A DNA stretch of 64,000 nt from CAZDKK01 sp964506245 (GTDB lineage Bacteria > Eisenbacteria > RBG-16-71-46 > CAIMUX01 > WJJG01), in NCBI GenBank assembly GCA_964506245.1, contig CAZDKK010000009.1:45204-109203 (forward strand), written 5' to 3'. The position numbers were made by a program, and so were the translations under genes. The notes below the pieces were generated by a model. That model saw nothing but the letters and a program-made list of their open reading frames with translations, did not search any database and was not told where the DNA came from. Of the stretch, positions 8,192-16,876 are shown piece after piece. The number at the start of each line of letters is the position of its first letter. The first letter of the stretch is position 1.

Positions 8192-10456
8192 CTACCTCAG
8201 GATGGCCAGCCGCTGGGTCACCTCCCCCCCCGCCAGGGCCAGTCGCACCCAGTAGACCCCCGCGCCCACCCGGACGCCGGCATCGTCCCGGCCGTCCCAC
8301 GGCAGGCCGTGGCTTCCGGCGGGGAGCAGCCCGTCGCACAGCCCCCGCACGCGCCGGCCCGATGTGTCGAAGACGATGGCCCGTACGCGCTCGGGCCCCG
8401 GCAGGTCGAACCGCAGCGTGGTCTCCCCCCAGGTCGGATTCGGCCGGGCGCTCAGTTGCAGTGCCGCACCGGCACCGGGACCTGCGGCAACCCCCGAGGC
8501 CGGTTCGCACTGCAGCGGCAGGATGAAGAGGCCGGCCTCGGAGTCGCAGACGTAGGCGTAGTCGTTCGAGAGTGTCACCCGGTTGGCCTGGTCGGGCAGG
8601 TCCAGGGTCCCGATCACCCAAGGATGCTGGGGATCCGAGACGTCAACAACCTCGAGGCCGAAGTCGGTATCGCCCACGTAGACGTACCCGTTGGTGTACG
8701 CCATGCCCCACGCATTCCCCTGCGTGTCCGCGGTGCCCACGATCTGGGGATTGTGGGGATCGCTCACGTCGATCACGTGGACGCCTGCCAGGTCGTCCCC
8801 CACGTACGCATAGTCGCCCGACACGGCCACGCCCATGGAGCCGCCGGGCGTATCCGCAGTGCCGGCAATGCTGGGGTGCGCGGGATCGCTGATGTCGATC
8901 ACCGTAAGTCCCGCCCCGCCATCGGCCACGTAGGCATACGTGCCCGAGACGGCCACCCCGGCCGCATCCCCGGGCGTGCCGACGTAGCCCACGGGCACGG
9001 GGGCGAGCGGGTTGCTGATGTTCACGACCAAGAAGCCACCCTGATAGCACGCGAAGTGGGCGTAGGTGCCCTGGATCGCCACCTGGTATGCGTAGCCTGG
9101 GGTGCCGCCGCCGGACACGATCTGCGGATGGTACGGGTCGGCGAGGCTGATCACCTTGTAGCCTTGGTCGTAGTCGCACACGTAGGCATACATGCCCGAG
9201 ATTGACACACCCCAGGCAGAGCCGGGCGTGTCCACGCCGCCCACCAGCTGCGGATGCGCGGGATCCCCGATGTAGACCACCTGCAGGCCGGAAGACCAGT
9301 CCGCCACAAACGCGAAGTTGCCCGACAAGGCCGCTTCGATCGCGAAGTGCACAGTCTCCTCGCTCCCCACGATCTCCGGGCTGCGCGGGTTGGTCGCGTC
9401 GTACAGCTGAAGTCCAGAGTTACGATCGGCGATGTACAAGACGTCGCCAGCGATCGCCACACCGGTGCCAACGTCCGGCGTGTCCAGGGTGCCCACGACC
9501 TGCGGATCAGCCGGATCCGCGATGTCGACCACGGCGAAGCCCGACGTGTAATCCGCCACGTAGGCATAGCTGCCCGCGAGCGCCACCCACAGCGCCGAGC
9601 CGGCCGTGTCAGCGCTGCCCACGATCACCGGGTTATGCGGATCCGCGATGTCGACCACCTGCAGCCCCGAGGTCTGATCGGCAATGTACGCATACGTGCC
9701 CGCGACCACCACCCCCACCGCCGTGCGCGGTGTGTCCATCGTGGCCACGATCGCCGGACTCGCCGGATTCGAGATGTCGATCACCACCAGGCCCGTCGAT
9801 CCGTCCGCTACGTACGCGTACGTGCCCGAGACTGCCACGCCCGTGGCGAACCCCGGCGTGTCGACGCTGCCGATGATCTGCAGCAACTGCGGATTGCTGA
9901 TGCGAACCACCTGGAGGCCGAAGGAGAGATCCGCCACCAGCGCGAGCGTGTCGGTGAGGGCAACTGCACTGGCATCGCCAGGGGTGTTGACGCTGCCGAC
10001 CGACGCCGGGCTCAGGGGGTTGGTGATGTCGATCGCCTTCAGGCCGGACGTTCCGTCGGCCAGGAAGACATGCGTTCCCCTGGCGACGATTCCCTTGGCG
10101 TCACCCGAGGTGTTCAGGGTTCCCGCGATCGTTGGGCTCTCCGGGTTCGTGACATCGATCACCTGGAGGCCGTAGGTCCCATCGACGACATAGGCGTAAG
10201 AACCCGCGACATCGACGCCCTTGGCGGTGCCCGGCGTGTTCACCCCGCCCACCCAGTGGATGTAGTCGCCGTAGTCGATGCAATCGGCGCCCGCCGATCC
10301 GCCGGCCGGCAGAACGCCGATCACGAACCCAGCGAGGGCCAGAACCGCCCACCGCCTCCGGTGTCGGTGATCCGCTTGCCTGCCGCGGAAGCGCTCGTGC
10401 TTGCAGGACCGCCACACATCCGTCCCACGATTTCGCGAATCTCCCGGCGCGCGCAT
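8192..10456 (-). CDS. Exported LVIVD-repeat protein (14 repeats) with FlgD-like C-terminal domain
   Basis: 754 residues; the ATG at 10456 follows GGAGGGAGGG. A long basic N-region precedes the hydrophobic core WAVLALAGFVIGVLPAGG. After a conserved ADCIDYGDYIHWVGG start come 14 repeats of about 42-46 residues. Each contains a strand like TYAYVADGSTGLVVIDISNP and a turn like DTPGxAxGVAVSG. LVIVD repeats form beta-propeller blades, and 14 blades would fit two seven-bladed propellers. The C-terminus is a FlgD-like Ig/sorting domain (ARPNPTWGETTLRFDLPGP, WDGRDDAGVRVGAGVYWVRL). Such domains direct surface anchoring or secretion in FCB bacteria. The gene downstream in the array is a full-length paralogue at 10768-12945. 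The ligand or target is unknown. Confidence 0.85.
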   Translation of the reverse strand: MRAPGDSRNRGTDVWRSCKHERFRGRQADHRHRRRWAVLALAGFVIGVLPAGGSAGADCIDYGDYIHWVGGVNTPGTAKGVDVAGSYAYVVDGTYGLQVIDVTNPESPTIAGTLNTSGDAKGIVARGTHVFLADGTSGLKAIDITNPLSPASVGSVNTPGDASAVALTDTLALVADLSFGLQVVRISNPQLLQIIGSVDTPGFATGVAVSGTYAYVADGSTGLVVIDISNPASPAIVATMDTPRTAVGVVVAGTYAYIADQTSGLQVVDIADPHNPVIVGSADTAGSALWVALAGSYAYVADYTSGFAVVDIADPADPQVVGTLDTPDVGTGVAIAGDVLYIADRNSGLQLYDATNPRSPEIVGSEETVHFAIEAALSGNFAFVADWSSGLQVVYIGDPAHPQLVGGVDTPGSAWGVSISGMYAYVCDYDQGYKVISLADPYHPQIVSGGGTPGYAYQVAIQGTYAHFACYQGGFLVVNISNPLAPVPVGYVGTPGDAAGVAVSGTYAYVADGGAGLTVIDISDPAHPSIAGTADTPGGSMGVAVSGDYAYVGDDLAGVHVIDVSDPHNPQIVGTADTQGNAWGMAYTNGYVYVGDTDFGLEVVDVSDPQHPWVIGTLDLPDQANRVTLSNDYAYVCDSEAGLFILPLQCEPASGVAAGPGAGAALQLSARPNPTWGETTLRFDLPGPERVRAIVFDTSGRRVRGLCDGLLPAGSHGLPWDGRDDAGVRVGAGVYWVRLALAGGEVTQRLAILR
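8247..8407 (-). repeat. Near-identical sorting-domain segment, copy 1
   Basis: This 161-bp segment encodes part of the FlgD-like domain. It matches 10823-10983 with three mismatches by eye and no gaps, far closer than the rest of the two genes. Confidence 0.85.
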
Positions 10457-10696
10457 GGTTCTACCCTCCCTCCGATGCCGTGTGACCACGTGGGTCTGAG
10501 GATGCGCCCTCAGACAAGATGGAACTACAGGCTCGCGATCCTGAGCCATGCCTGCTTTCCGGCCGAGAAGCGATCCTCGAGCGGCCACCGAACCGCGGGC
10601 CAACCCCAGCGATTGCAGAACCGCGTACGATAGGAAGCCGGTCGCGAGCATCTAGAGTATCGCTGATGGTGTGCGCGCCGTCCAACGACGGAAACA

Positions 10697-10732
10697 GGAG
10701 AGCGGCGGGAGCCCATCGCCCCACCGCTCTCC
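10697..10732 (-). terminator. Hairpin terminator for LVIVD gene 10768-12945
   Basis: Perfect 9-bp arms (10697-10705 and 10724-10732) flank an 18-nt loop that can pair further (GGG/CCC). In the minus direction it is followed by TGTTTCC, and it lies about 35 nt past the stop. Confidence 0.6.
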
Positions 10733-10767
10733 CGACTGCAGCAGGCCGGACTGGATCGCCGGCGATC

Positions 10768-12945
10768 CTACCTCACGACGACCAGCCGCTGGGCCGTCTC
10801 CCCCCCGGCCCGTGCCAATCGAACCCAGTAGACCCCCGCGCCCACCCGGACGCCGGCATCGTCCCGGCCGTCCCACGGCAGGCCGTGGCTTCCGGTGGGG
10901 AGCAGCCCGTCGCACAGCCCCCGCACGCGCCGGCCTGATGTGTCGAAGACGATGGCCCGCACGCGCTCGGGCCCCGGCAGGTCCAGGTATACAACCGTCT
11001 CTCGCTGGGTCGGATTGGGGCGGGCGTGCACCGACAGCGGAGCGCTCGCATCCGGATCTTCGGTGGCCACCCAGGAACCCGTGCACTGCAGCGGCAGGAC
11101 GAAGAAGCCCTCGGAGCCTCCCGTGACGTAGGCATACTCGGCCGAAAGCGTGATTCTCTCCGCTTGCTCCGGATAGATCGCGCCCCCGACCATCCGCGGA
11201 TCCTGGGGATTCGCAATGCTGACCACCTGCGTTCCGAAGTGCGTGTCCGCCACGTAGAGGTACCCATCTTGCACGGCCACGCCGGCGGCCCGGCCCCGCG
11301 CGTTCACATGGCCGACGAGCTGCGGGCTCTGTGGGTCGGTCACGTCGATCACCTGGACTCCCGCTTCGCTGTCCGCGACATAGGCGTAGCCACCCGATAC
11401 GGACACGCCCGTGGCGTGACCAGGCGTGTCCACCGTGGCCGTGACGCTGGGGTTGGCGGGATCGCTGATGTCGATCACCGTGAGCCCTGCCTCGCTGTCG
11501 GCCACGTAGGCATACGTGGCCGACAGGGCGACCGACCTGGCGTACCCGGGCGTGCCGATGCTGCTCACCGTCACGGGGGAAAGAGGGTTGCTGATGTCGA
11601 CCACCACGAAGGCCAGATCGCAGGCGAAGTAGGCGTAGGTGCCCGCGATTGCCGCTTGCTCGGAGTGCTCCGGAAGGCTTCCGCTGGCCACGATCTGTGG
11701 ATGATGCGGATCGCCGATGTGGATCACCTGGTAGCCGTCGTAGTCGGACACGTAGGCATACAGGCCCGCGATCGCCACGCCGGTCGCGAAGCCGGGTGTA
11801 TCCACGCCGCCCACGAGCTGCGGATGTGCGGGATCCCCGATGAAGACCACCTGGAGGCCAGCACCGGCGGCCGCGACGAAGGCGAAGTCGCCCGACACCG
11901 CCGTCTCGATGGCGAAGTCTGGGGTGGGCACAAACCCCACGATCGCGGGCGCGTGAGGGTTCGTGGCGTCGAACAGGTGCAGGCCGGAGTTGCGGTCAGC
12001 GATGCACACGGTGTGAGCCGCGATGGCGACGGCTGAGCCCACATCCGGCGTGTTCAAGCTGGTGACGATCTGGGGATCGAGCGGATCGGAGATGTCGATC
12101 ACGGCCAGACCCGATGCGCCGTCAGCGACGTAGGCACGGTCTCCGGCGACCTGGACCGCCATTGCCTCGCCGGGCGTGTCCGCCTCGCCCACCAACACCG
12201 GGTTGAGCGGATCCGCGATGTCCGCCACCTGCAGCCCGGAGCCCTGATCGGCAATGTAGGCATAGCCGCCCGCGACCGCCACGCCCACGGCTGTGTCCTG
12301 CGTCTCGAGCGTCGCCACGATCCACGGGCTCTCGGGATCCGAGACATCGATCACCAAGAGGCCGGTGGCTCCGTCAGCTACATACGCGTACGGCCCCGAG
12401 ACCGCCACGGCCGTAGCGTAGCGCGGTGTGTCCACGCTGCCCACGATCTGCAGCGCCTGTGGGCTGGTGATGTCGACGACCTGGAGCCCAGAGGATAGGT
12501 CCGCGACGAAGGCGTGGGTCGCCGTCAGTGCGACAGCGCGGGCGTCACCCGGCGTGTCGATGCTGCTGACCGCGATGGGATTCAAGGGGTCGGCGATATC
12601 GATCGCCTTGAGACCGGCAGACCCATCGGCAAGAAAGGCGAACGAGCCCGCGATGGCAACGCCCTTCGCGTTGCCGGACGTATTCAGTGCGCGCACGATC
12701 GATGGGGCCTGCGGATCCGAGATGTCGATGACCTCGAGGCCGAAGGTTCCATCCACGACGTAGGCATAAGCACCCGAGACATCCACACCCATGGCTGCGC
12801 CCGGGGTGTCCACGGCTCCCATCCAGTGAATGTAGTCACCGTAGTCGATGCATTCGGCGGTCGCCGGTGCGCTGGCCAGAACGACACCGGTCAGAAACCC
12901 CACCCACCCGAGGCTTGTCGCCCGCAGCGTTGTCGATGCCCGCAT
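10768..12945 (-). CDS. Exported LVIVD-repeat protein (14 repeats) with FlgD-like C-terminal domain, paralogue
   Basis: 725 residues; the ATG at 12945 follows AAGGAGGGCAGG. Signal peptide: GWVGFLTGVVLASAPATA. The mature start ECIDYGDYIHWMG matches its neighbour, and again 14 LVIVD repeats follow. Repeats correspond one to one with those of 8192-10456: repeat 7 has ADRNSGL...FDATNP in both, and repeat 9 has the unusual DYDGY. The whole gene was therefore duplicated, not grown by repeat expansion. The C-terminal FlgD-like domain ends ARAGGETAQRLVVVR. A possible role is a surface-displayed beta-propeller used for binding or display; no catalytic motif is seen. Confidence 0.85.
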   Translation of the reverse strand: MRASTTLRATSLGWVGFLTGVVLASAPATAECIDYGDYIHWMGAVDTPGAAMGVDVSGAYAYVVDGTFGLEVIDISDPQAPSIVRALNTSGNAKGVAIAGSFAFLADGSAGLKAIDIADPLNPIAVSSIDTPGDARAVALTATHAFVADLSSGLQVVDITSPQALQIVGSVDTPRYATAVAVSGPYAYVADGATGLLVIDVSDPESPWIVATLETQDTAVGVAVAGGYAYIADQGSGLQVADIADPLNPVLVGEADTPGEAMAVQVAGDRAYVADGASGLAVIDISDPLDPQIVTSLNTPDVGSAVAIAAHTVCIADRNSGLHLFDATNPHAPAIVGFVPTPDFAIETAVSGDFAFVAAAGAGLQVVFIGDPAHPQLVGGVDTPGFATGVAIAGLYAYVSDYDGYQVIHIGDPHHPQIVASGSLPEHSEQAAIAGTYAYFACDLAFVVVDISNPLSPVTVSSIGTPGYARSVALSATYAYVADSEAGLTVIDISDPANPSVTATVDTPGHATGVSVSGGYAYVADSEAGVQVIDVTDPQSPQLVGHVNARGRAAGVAVQDGYLYVADTHFGTQVVSIANPQDPRMVGGAIYPEQAERITLSAEYAYVTGGSEGFFVLPLQCTGSWVATEDPDASAPLSVHARPNPTQRETVVYLDLPGPERVRAIVFDTSGRRVRGLCDGLLPTGSHGLPWDGRDDAGVRVGAGVYWVRLARAGGETAQRLVVVR
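10823..10983 (-). repeat. Near-identical sorting-domain segment, copy 2
   Basis: Partner of 8247-8407 (161 bp, three mismatches by eye). The sharp boundary of high identity inside otherwise diverged genes suggests gene conversion. Confidence 0.85.
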
Positions 12946-13122
12946 GACCCTGCCCTCCTTCCTGTGCCCCTGTCCCCCTGTTGGAAGGGGGGGCAACCGC
13001 TGGCCCCCGAGCGAGTCGCCTGCTGCACTCGAAGCACAGGAAGTGGACGGCAAGGCTGGGGGGCTTTACCGACGGCGGGACGTGACTTCCGGTGTACCGC
13101 GGAATCTTGCAGCAAACGGAAA

Positions 13123-13155
13123 GCCGCGGAGCAACCACCCGGGTTGCTCCGCGGC
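13123..13155 (-). terminator. Strong hairpin terminator for PEP-CTERM gene
   Basis: Perfect 14-bp stem (13123-13136 with 13142-13155) around a 5-nt loop, 41 nt past the stop. In the minus direction it is followed by CTTTCCGTTTG, a short T-rich tail. Confidence 0.75.
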
Positions 13156-13195
13156 CGATCGTCACTTGGGACGCGCTGCGTGCGCTGTGCCCCTG

Positions 13196-13975
13196 CTATC
13201 GCCTCCAGCGGCGGAAGGCCAGCCCGGACCCCGCCAGACCCAGACCCAGCAGCAGCACCGTTGCAGGCTCGGGGATCTCGGGAGCGGGACCGATGAGATC
13301 TTGCCCATCGTTCCAGTAGCCGGCGACATCGTACGCCTGGTAGTTGTCGAGGTAGGGCGCCACGTAGGCCGTGAGGAACTCGTTCGCGTTCACGAAGTGC
13401 ACCCCCGTGTGGATGTTCGTGAAGTAGGTGATGTTGGTGAGGTCCTCGACCCAGAAGTTGCCACCGTGAAGGTCCCAGGAGAATCCGGCGCCGCCGTCGT
13501 AGACAGCCTCGTAGATCGCGAGGTGCAGCGCGGCGCGCTTCAGTTTGGACTGCTCGTCATCCTGGTTGAAGAGCAGCCCTGCGTGCGTGTTGTACAGATT
13601 GGCCGCCCAGGCGAGCCCGTTCGTCGTGAGCCCCGTGGCCAGCACATTGGCTGGGACGTCGTTCGTCTCATAGACCTCCCATTCGTGCCCGTAGCCGTAC
13701 ATCGGGGTATTGAGGTCGATGCAGTAGAAGTCGGCCCAGTAAGTGCCGCTCTGGCTGGGATGCTCCAGGTTGTAGCCCGGGTACTCGTAGCCCTTCCAGG
13801 CCCCGATCCCCATGTGCTCTTGAAGAGGACCGTAGACCGTATCCAGATTGCCCACGACCGGGCTATAGGTGTTCCCGTGAAATTCCGGATCCATCCACAC
13901 GATCTGATACGCCTGGGTGACCGGCGGCAGCAGGATCAACGCGAGTGCCGCCAGGATCAGTGCCCTTGTTGCCAT
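13196..13975 (-). CDS. PEP-CTERM-type exported protein
   Basis: 259 residues; the ATG at 13975 follows GGGAGGG. The signal peptide is ALILAALALILLPPVTQA. The C-terminus reads EIPEPATVLLLGLGLAGSG followed by LAFRRWRR: a PEP motif, a transmembrane helix and an Arg-rich tail, which is the PEP-CTERM sorting signal cut by exosortase. The body is rich in aromatic residues (YWADFYCIDLNTP, NLYNTHAGLLFNQDDEQ, KLKRAALHLAIYEAVYD). It resembles thioester-domain-like PEP-CTERM proteins, but I cannot confirm a thioester Cys-Gln bond from motif alone. No exosortase gene is in the window. The gene has its own terminator and an AT-rich upstream region, so it is probably transcribed alone. Confidence 0.8.
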   Translation of the reverse strand: MATRALILAALALILLPPVTQAYQIVWMDPEFHGNTYSPVVGNLDTVYGPLQEHMGIGAWKGYEYPGYNLEHPSQSGTYWADFYCIDLNTPMYGYGHEWEVYETNDVPANVLATGLTTNGLAWAANLYNTHAGLLFNQDDEQSKLKRAALHLAIYEAVYDGGAGFSWDLHGGNFWVEDLTNITYFTNIHTGVHFVNANEFLTAYVAPYLDNYQAYDVAGYWNDGQDLIGPAPEIPEPATVLLLGLGLAGSGLAFRRWRR

Positions 13976-14107
13976 GGCCGTCCCTCCCTTTGGTAGTCTG
14001 ACGCGCAGTTGCTGCGGGACGCATGCGCCGGGCTGCCTAAAATGGTCCCGGCCTGACGCGCTGAGTGCACCAGCCATGCCGCGACGCCGCCGGCGGACCA
14101 TGGAATC

Positions 14108-14132
14108 TAAGTTATTTTATAACAATGACTTA
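14108..14132. promoter_or_regulatory. Imperfect palindrome upstream of PEP-CTERM gene, possible operator
   Basis: Arms taagttatt and aatgactta match in 8 of 9 positions across a 7-nt spacer, about 135 nt before the start codon at 13975. The surrounding sequence is AT-rich. Operator function is a guess based on symmetry and position. Confidence 0.3.
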
Positions 14133-14349
14133 TCGCGAAGGATCGCCTCCCGACGCGAGCACATGGCCGAGGTTCATCCCGATATGTGTACATAGTAGCT
14201 TACATAAGGACACATCTGCGGTCCACGTGACTGGCTAATACGCTTGTACACAATGAGATGCGTTGCAGCGGGGAGTGTCGGGTTTTCCTACACGACTGTC
14301 GGATCTGTAACTTCAATTCCTAATGAAAGATACGATCGGGATGCTCGCA

Positions 14350-14374
14350 ATGCCCCCCGGCGGCCGGGGGGCAT
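14350..14374 (-). terminator. GC hairpin after gene 14417-16018
   Basis: Perfect 11-bp arms (atgccccccgg and its complement) around a 3-nt loop, 42 nt past the stop. There is no clear T-run in the minus direction, so it may be an mRNA end stabiliser rather than an intrinsic terminator. Confidence 0.5.
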
Positions 14375-14416
14375 CGCTGCATTCGTCAAGTGTCGGGCAG
14401 CCTTCGCGGTGTGAAG

Positions 14417-16018
14417 CTACCGCACCAGCACCAACCGCTGTGGCCCGAGCCACGTCTGTCCGACCCGCAGCTTCACGAAATAGACCCCCGCCGGGATGCG
14501 GCCTGCCCCGGGGGAGCTGGCTTCGAGGTCGATCGAGTTCGTCCCGGGTTGGCTCGTCGCCTCTCTGCTGCGCACCACGCGTCCCGCGGGATCGATGAGC
14601 TGCAGCTCCACCGGCTCGGTCGCCGCCGCCGAGTAGTCGATGCGCAGCCCACCCGCCGCGGGATTCGGCCGCGCGCCCAGGAGCCGCGTCTCGATCGGCA
14701 CCGAAGGGTCGCTCGGCCCCGGCGCAGCGACGTCGGAGGAGAGGATCTGCAGCGTCTCGGCCCACGCGGAGTAGAGGTGGTGATCGACCGCGTTGCGGTA
14801 GGACAGGAACCAGTTCTCGCCCGGGGTCAGGAAGATGTCCGGATACACGTGGTCTGTGCCGCTGCTGGCGACCGCGGTGTCCACGGTGCGCAGGATGCGC
14901 ACGGAGTCCGGCATGTACTCCCCGGCCCGGATGTGCCAACCGCTGTTCATGTCGTAGCCGAGGTACGTGTAGTTCAACCGCCCCTCGGGCCCCTTGATCA
15001 TCGAGATCTGCCGTCCGACGTCGTTGTAGTGATCCAGCGCACGGACGCGCCACGGCTGCGCTTCGATCGCCGGGTCGGCAAAGGCCAGGAAGCCGCCGTC
15101 GGCCGCGTACTCGCTGAACGCATACCCCACGGCCGGGCGATAGGCGAGATCCGCGTACTGCCCGCGGCTCGGTCCCGGGTCCACCGTCTCGATCGGCGTC
15201 CAGGATCCGCCCTCACGCCGCATGTGCAAGAGGGAGCCGTCGGTCTGGTTGCAGAACGACAGGGCCAGGTCCATTCCTCCCTGCCGCACGATCGACAGCC
15301 CGCGACCGACGTCGTCCGCCTCCGACGTCACCGGCTGTACAGTCCATGCCTGCGGCTCGATTTCCGGATCGGCGTAGGCCAGGAAGCCGCCGTCGGCCGC
15401 ATATTCGCTGAACGCGTATCCAACTCCCGGACGGTGGGCGAGATCCCCGTACTGCCCCCGGTTCGGTCCCGGATCCACCGTCTCGATCGGCGTCCAGCTT
15501 CCGCTCTCGCGACGCATGTGCAGCAGCGACCCGTCGGTCTGGTTGCGGAACGACAAGGCCAGGTCCCCACTGGTCTCTTGCAGCACCGCCAGACCCCGGC
15601 CGACGTCGTCCGTCTCGGCCGTGATCTGCGCGGTGGACCACTGCTGCGCCTGCTGCGGCCCGGCGTACCAGAGCTCGCCGGAGCTGCTGCGCCGGTAGGA
15701 AACGGGCAGATCCCCCCCGGGCGCCGTCGCTAGGGCGCAGTATCCGGTCACGGAGCCGGAGGTGTCGATCGTCTGGGGAGCGTCCCAGACGCCGCCCTCG
15801 CGGGTTATGATCTTCAGCCTGGAAGTGTCCGAGCGGAGGTAGAGGACGTGCAGCTTGCCGTCCGTACCCATCTGCAGGTCGGCGTACCTCCCCGCGTCGC
15901 CTTCGGAATCCAATGTGATCACGGTCCAGTCGCGCCCCTCGCCGCGGCACGGGGGCGCCGCGCCCAGCAGGGCGCCGAGCAGGACCGCTCCAACCGCCAA
16001 GCGAAGTGTGTGATTCAT
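14417..16018 (-). CDS. Exported beta-propeller-like protein with internal duplication and FlgD-like C-terminal domain
   Basis: 533 residues; the ATG at 16018 follows AAGGAGG. Signal peptide: LAVGAVLLGALLGAAPPC. The body consists of short beta-rich units, and two neighbouring blocks of about 90 residues are nearly identical. Each starts with DDVGRGL and contains NQTDGSLLHMRRE, SWTPIETVDPGP and GYAFSEYAADGGFLA. The units resemble those of BNR/sialidase-type propellers, but no Asp-box is obvious. The C-terminus is a FlgD-like domain (GARPNPAAGGLRIDYSAAA, IPAGVYFVKLRVG, RLVLVR), indicating surface export. The next gene upstream (16070-16876) encodes a related unit without the sorting domain. Function unknown. 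Confidence 0.75.
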   Translation of the reverse strand: MNHTLRLAVGAVLLGALLGAAPPCRGEGRDWTVITLDSEGDAGRYADLQMGTDGKLHVLYLRSDTSRLKIITREGGVWDAPQTIDTSGSVTGYCALATAPGGDLPVSYRRSSSGELWYAGPQQAQQWSTAQITAETDDVGRGLAVLQETSGDLALSFRNQTDGSLLHMRRESGSWTPIETVDPGPNRGQYGDLAHRPGVGYAFSEYAADGGFLAYADPEIEPQAWTVQPVTSEADDVGRGLSIVRQGGMDLALSFCNQTDGSLLHMRREGGSWTPIETVDPGPSRGQYADLAYRPAVGYAFSEYAADGGFLAFADPAIEAQPWRVRALDHYNDVGRQISMIKGPEGRLNYTYLGYDMNSGWHIRAGEYMPDSVRILRTVDTAVASSGTDHVYPDIFLTPGENWFLSYRNAVDHHLYSAWAETLQILSSDVAAPGPSDPSVPIETRLLGARPNPAAGGLRIDYSAAATEPVELQLIDPAGRVVRSREATSQPGTNSIDLEASSPGAGRIPAGVYFVKLRVGQTWLGPQRLVLVR

Positions 16019-16069
16019 CTCTGCGTACCTCCTTGCAGGCAACGGCCCACGGAATCAGGTGACGACCTG

Positions 16070-16876
16070 CTAAGGAGTGGTGGAGGCGAACTTGAGATCG
16101 CCGTTGGTGCCGTCGTAGTAGGCGATGTGGATGTCGCCCACGTCGTCGATCAAGATGGAGCTGTACTGCCCGACGGTGCCGCCGGTGTCGATCGTCTGGA
16201 ACATCCAGGTGGTGCCCCCGGCTGTCTTGACGCCGTAGACGAGGTTGGCCCCGGAGGGCTCGTAGAAGCTCACGTGGAGTCCTCCATCCGCGGCGACGGC
16301 CACGGAGGCTGTTCCATAGGCGCTGTAGGCTCCGCTGCAGATCTCCACCGTCCACGTTCCGGTTCCCGGATCGCGCTTGGCGATCTTCGCGGGGGCGCTC
16401 CCCTCCGCGGTACCGAGGATGATGGGAATGAGGTTGCCACCGTCCGACCAGAGGGCGAGGTCGAGATGGGCCATGTAGATCGACAGTGGCACCGTCTCCG
16501 GCCCCAGAACCCAAGCCTGGGTGGCAGGGTTATAGATCCCGTAGTACGTGTAGCTGCCGTAGCACCAAGCCAAGTGCAGGCGATCCTGCGCGTCGACCAG
16601 CATCTCCTTGGCGCGCCCCGGAGACGCATTTGCGATGCTGGCGAAGTTCCAGCCCGTCTGCCCGCCTTGCTCCACCCACCATGCGAGCATGAGGGTGCCG
16701 CTCCCCCCCACATAGGCAATGTAGGGAATCCCGGTGCTGAGCACGGCGATCTGGGAGTCGTAGCCCACGTCGCCCGCGTCATCCACGAGCTGGATGTTCC
16801 ACTCCTGTCCGAGAGCGACCGGCGCGGTGAGCACCGCCGCGATGAAGATCAGGAGCTTCGATGCGAAACGCTTCAT
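16070..16876 (-). CDS. Exported propeller-like protein without sorting domain
   Basis: 268 residues; the ATG at 16876 follows GGAGGAGG. Signal peptide: LLIFIAAVLTAPVALGQ. The body has regularly spaced strand-turn units such as VDDAGDVGYDSQIAVLSTG, MLVDAQDRLHLAWCYG, ASVAVAADGGLHVSFYEP and ILIDDVGDIHIAYYDG, the pattern of a beta-propeller with six or so blades. It ends at GDLKFASTTP without the FlgD-like domain of its neighbour. The last units echo those at the beginning of the 533-residue protein downstream, so the pair may have arisen by duplication with loss or gain of the tail. It lies 51 nt before that gene and may be co-transcribed. Confidence 0.7.
   Translation of the reverse strand: MKRFASKLLIFIAAVLTAPVALGQEWNIQLVDDAGDVGYDSQIAVLSTGIPYIAYVGGSGTLMLAWWVEQGGQTGWNFASIANASPGRAKEMLVDAQDRLHLAWCYGSYTYYGIYNPATQAWVLGPETVPLSIYMAHLDLALWSDGGNLIPIILGTAEGSAPAKIAKRDPGTGTWTVEICSGAYSAYGTASVAVAADGGLHVSFYEPSGANLVYGVKTAGGTTWMFQTIDTGGTVGQYSSILIDDVGDIHIAYYDGTNGDLKFASTTP

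Larger units (their letters stand above)
13976..14416. other. AT-rich intergenic region
   Basis: 441 nt upstream of the PEP-CTERM gene. Roughly 14100-14340 is clearly richer in A and T than anything else in the window. It contains a palindrome at 14108-14132 and, at its far end, the terminator of the neighbouring gene. I find no coding region or structured RNA signature. Confidence 0.5.

Noticed and set aside
8192..12945. Regularly spaced similar segments that could be taken for a CRISPR array
   Set aside because: They are about 130 bp apart, coding and diverged, and translate to LVIVD repeats.
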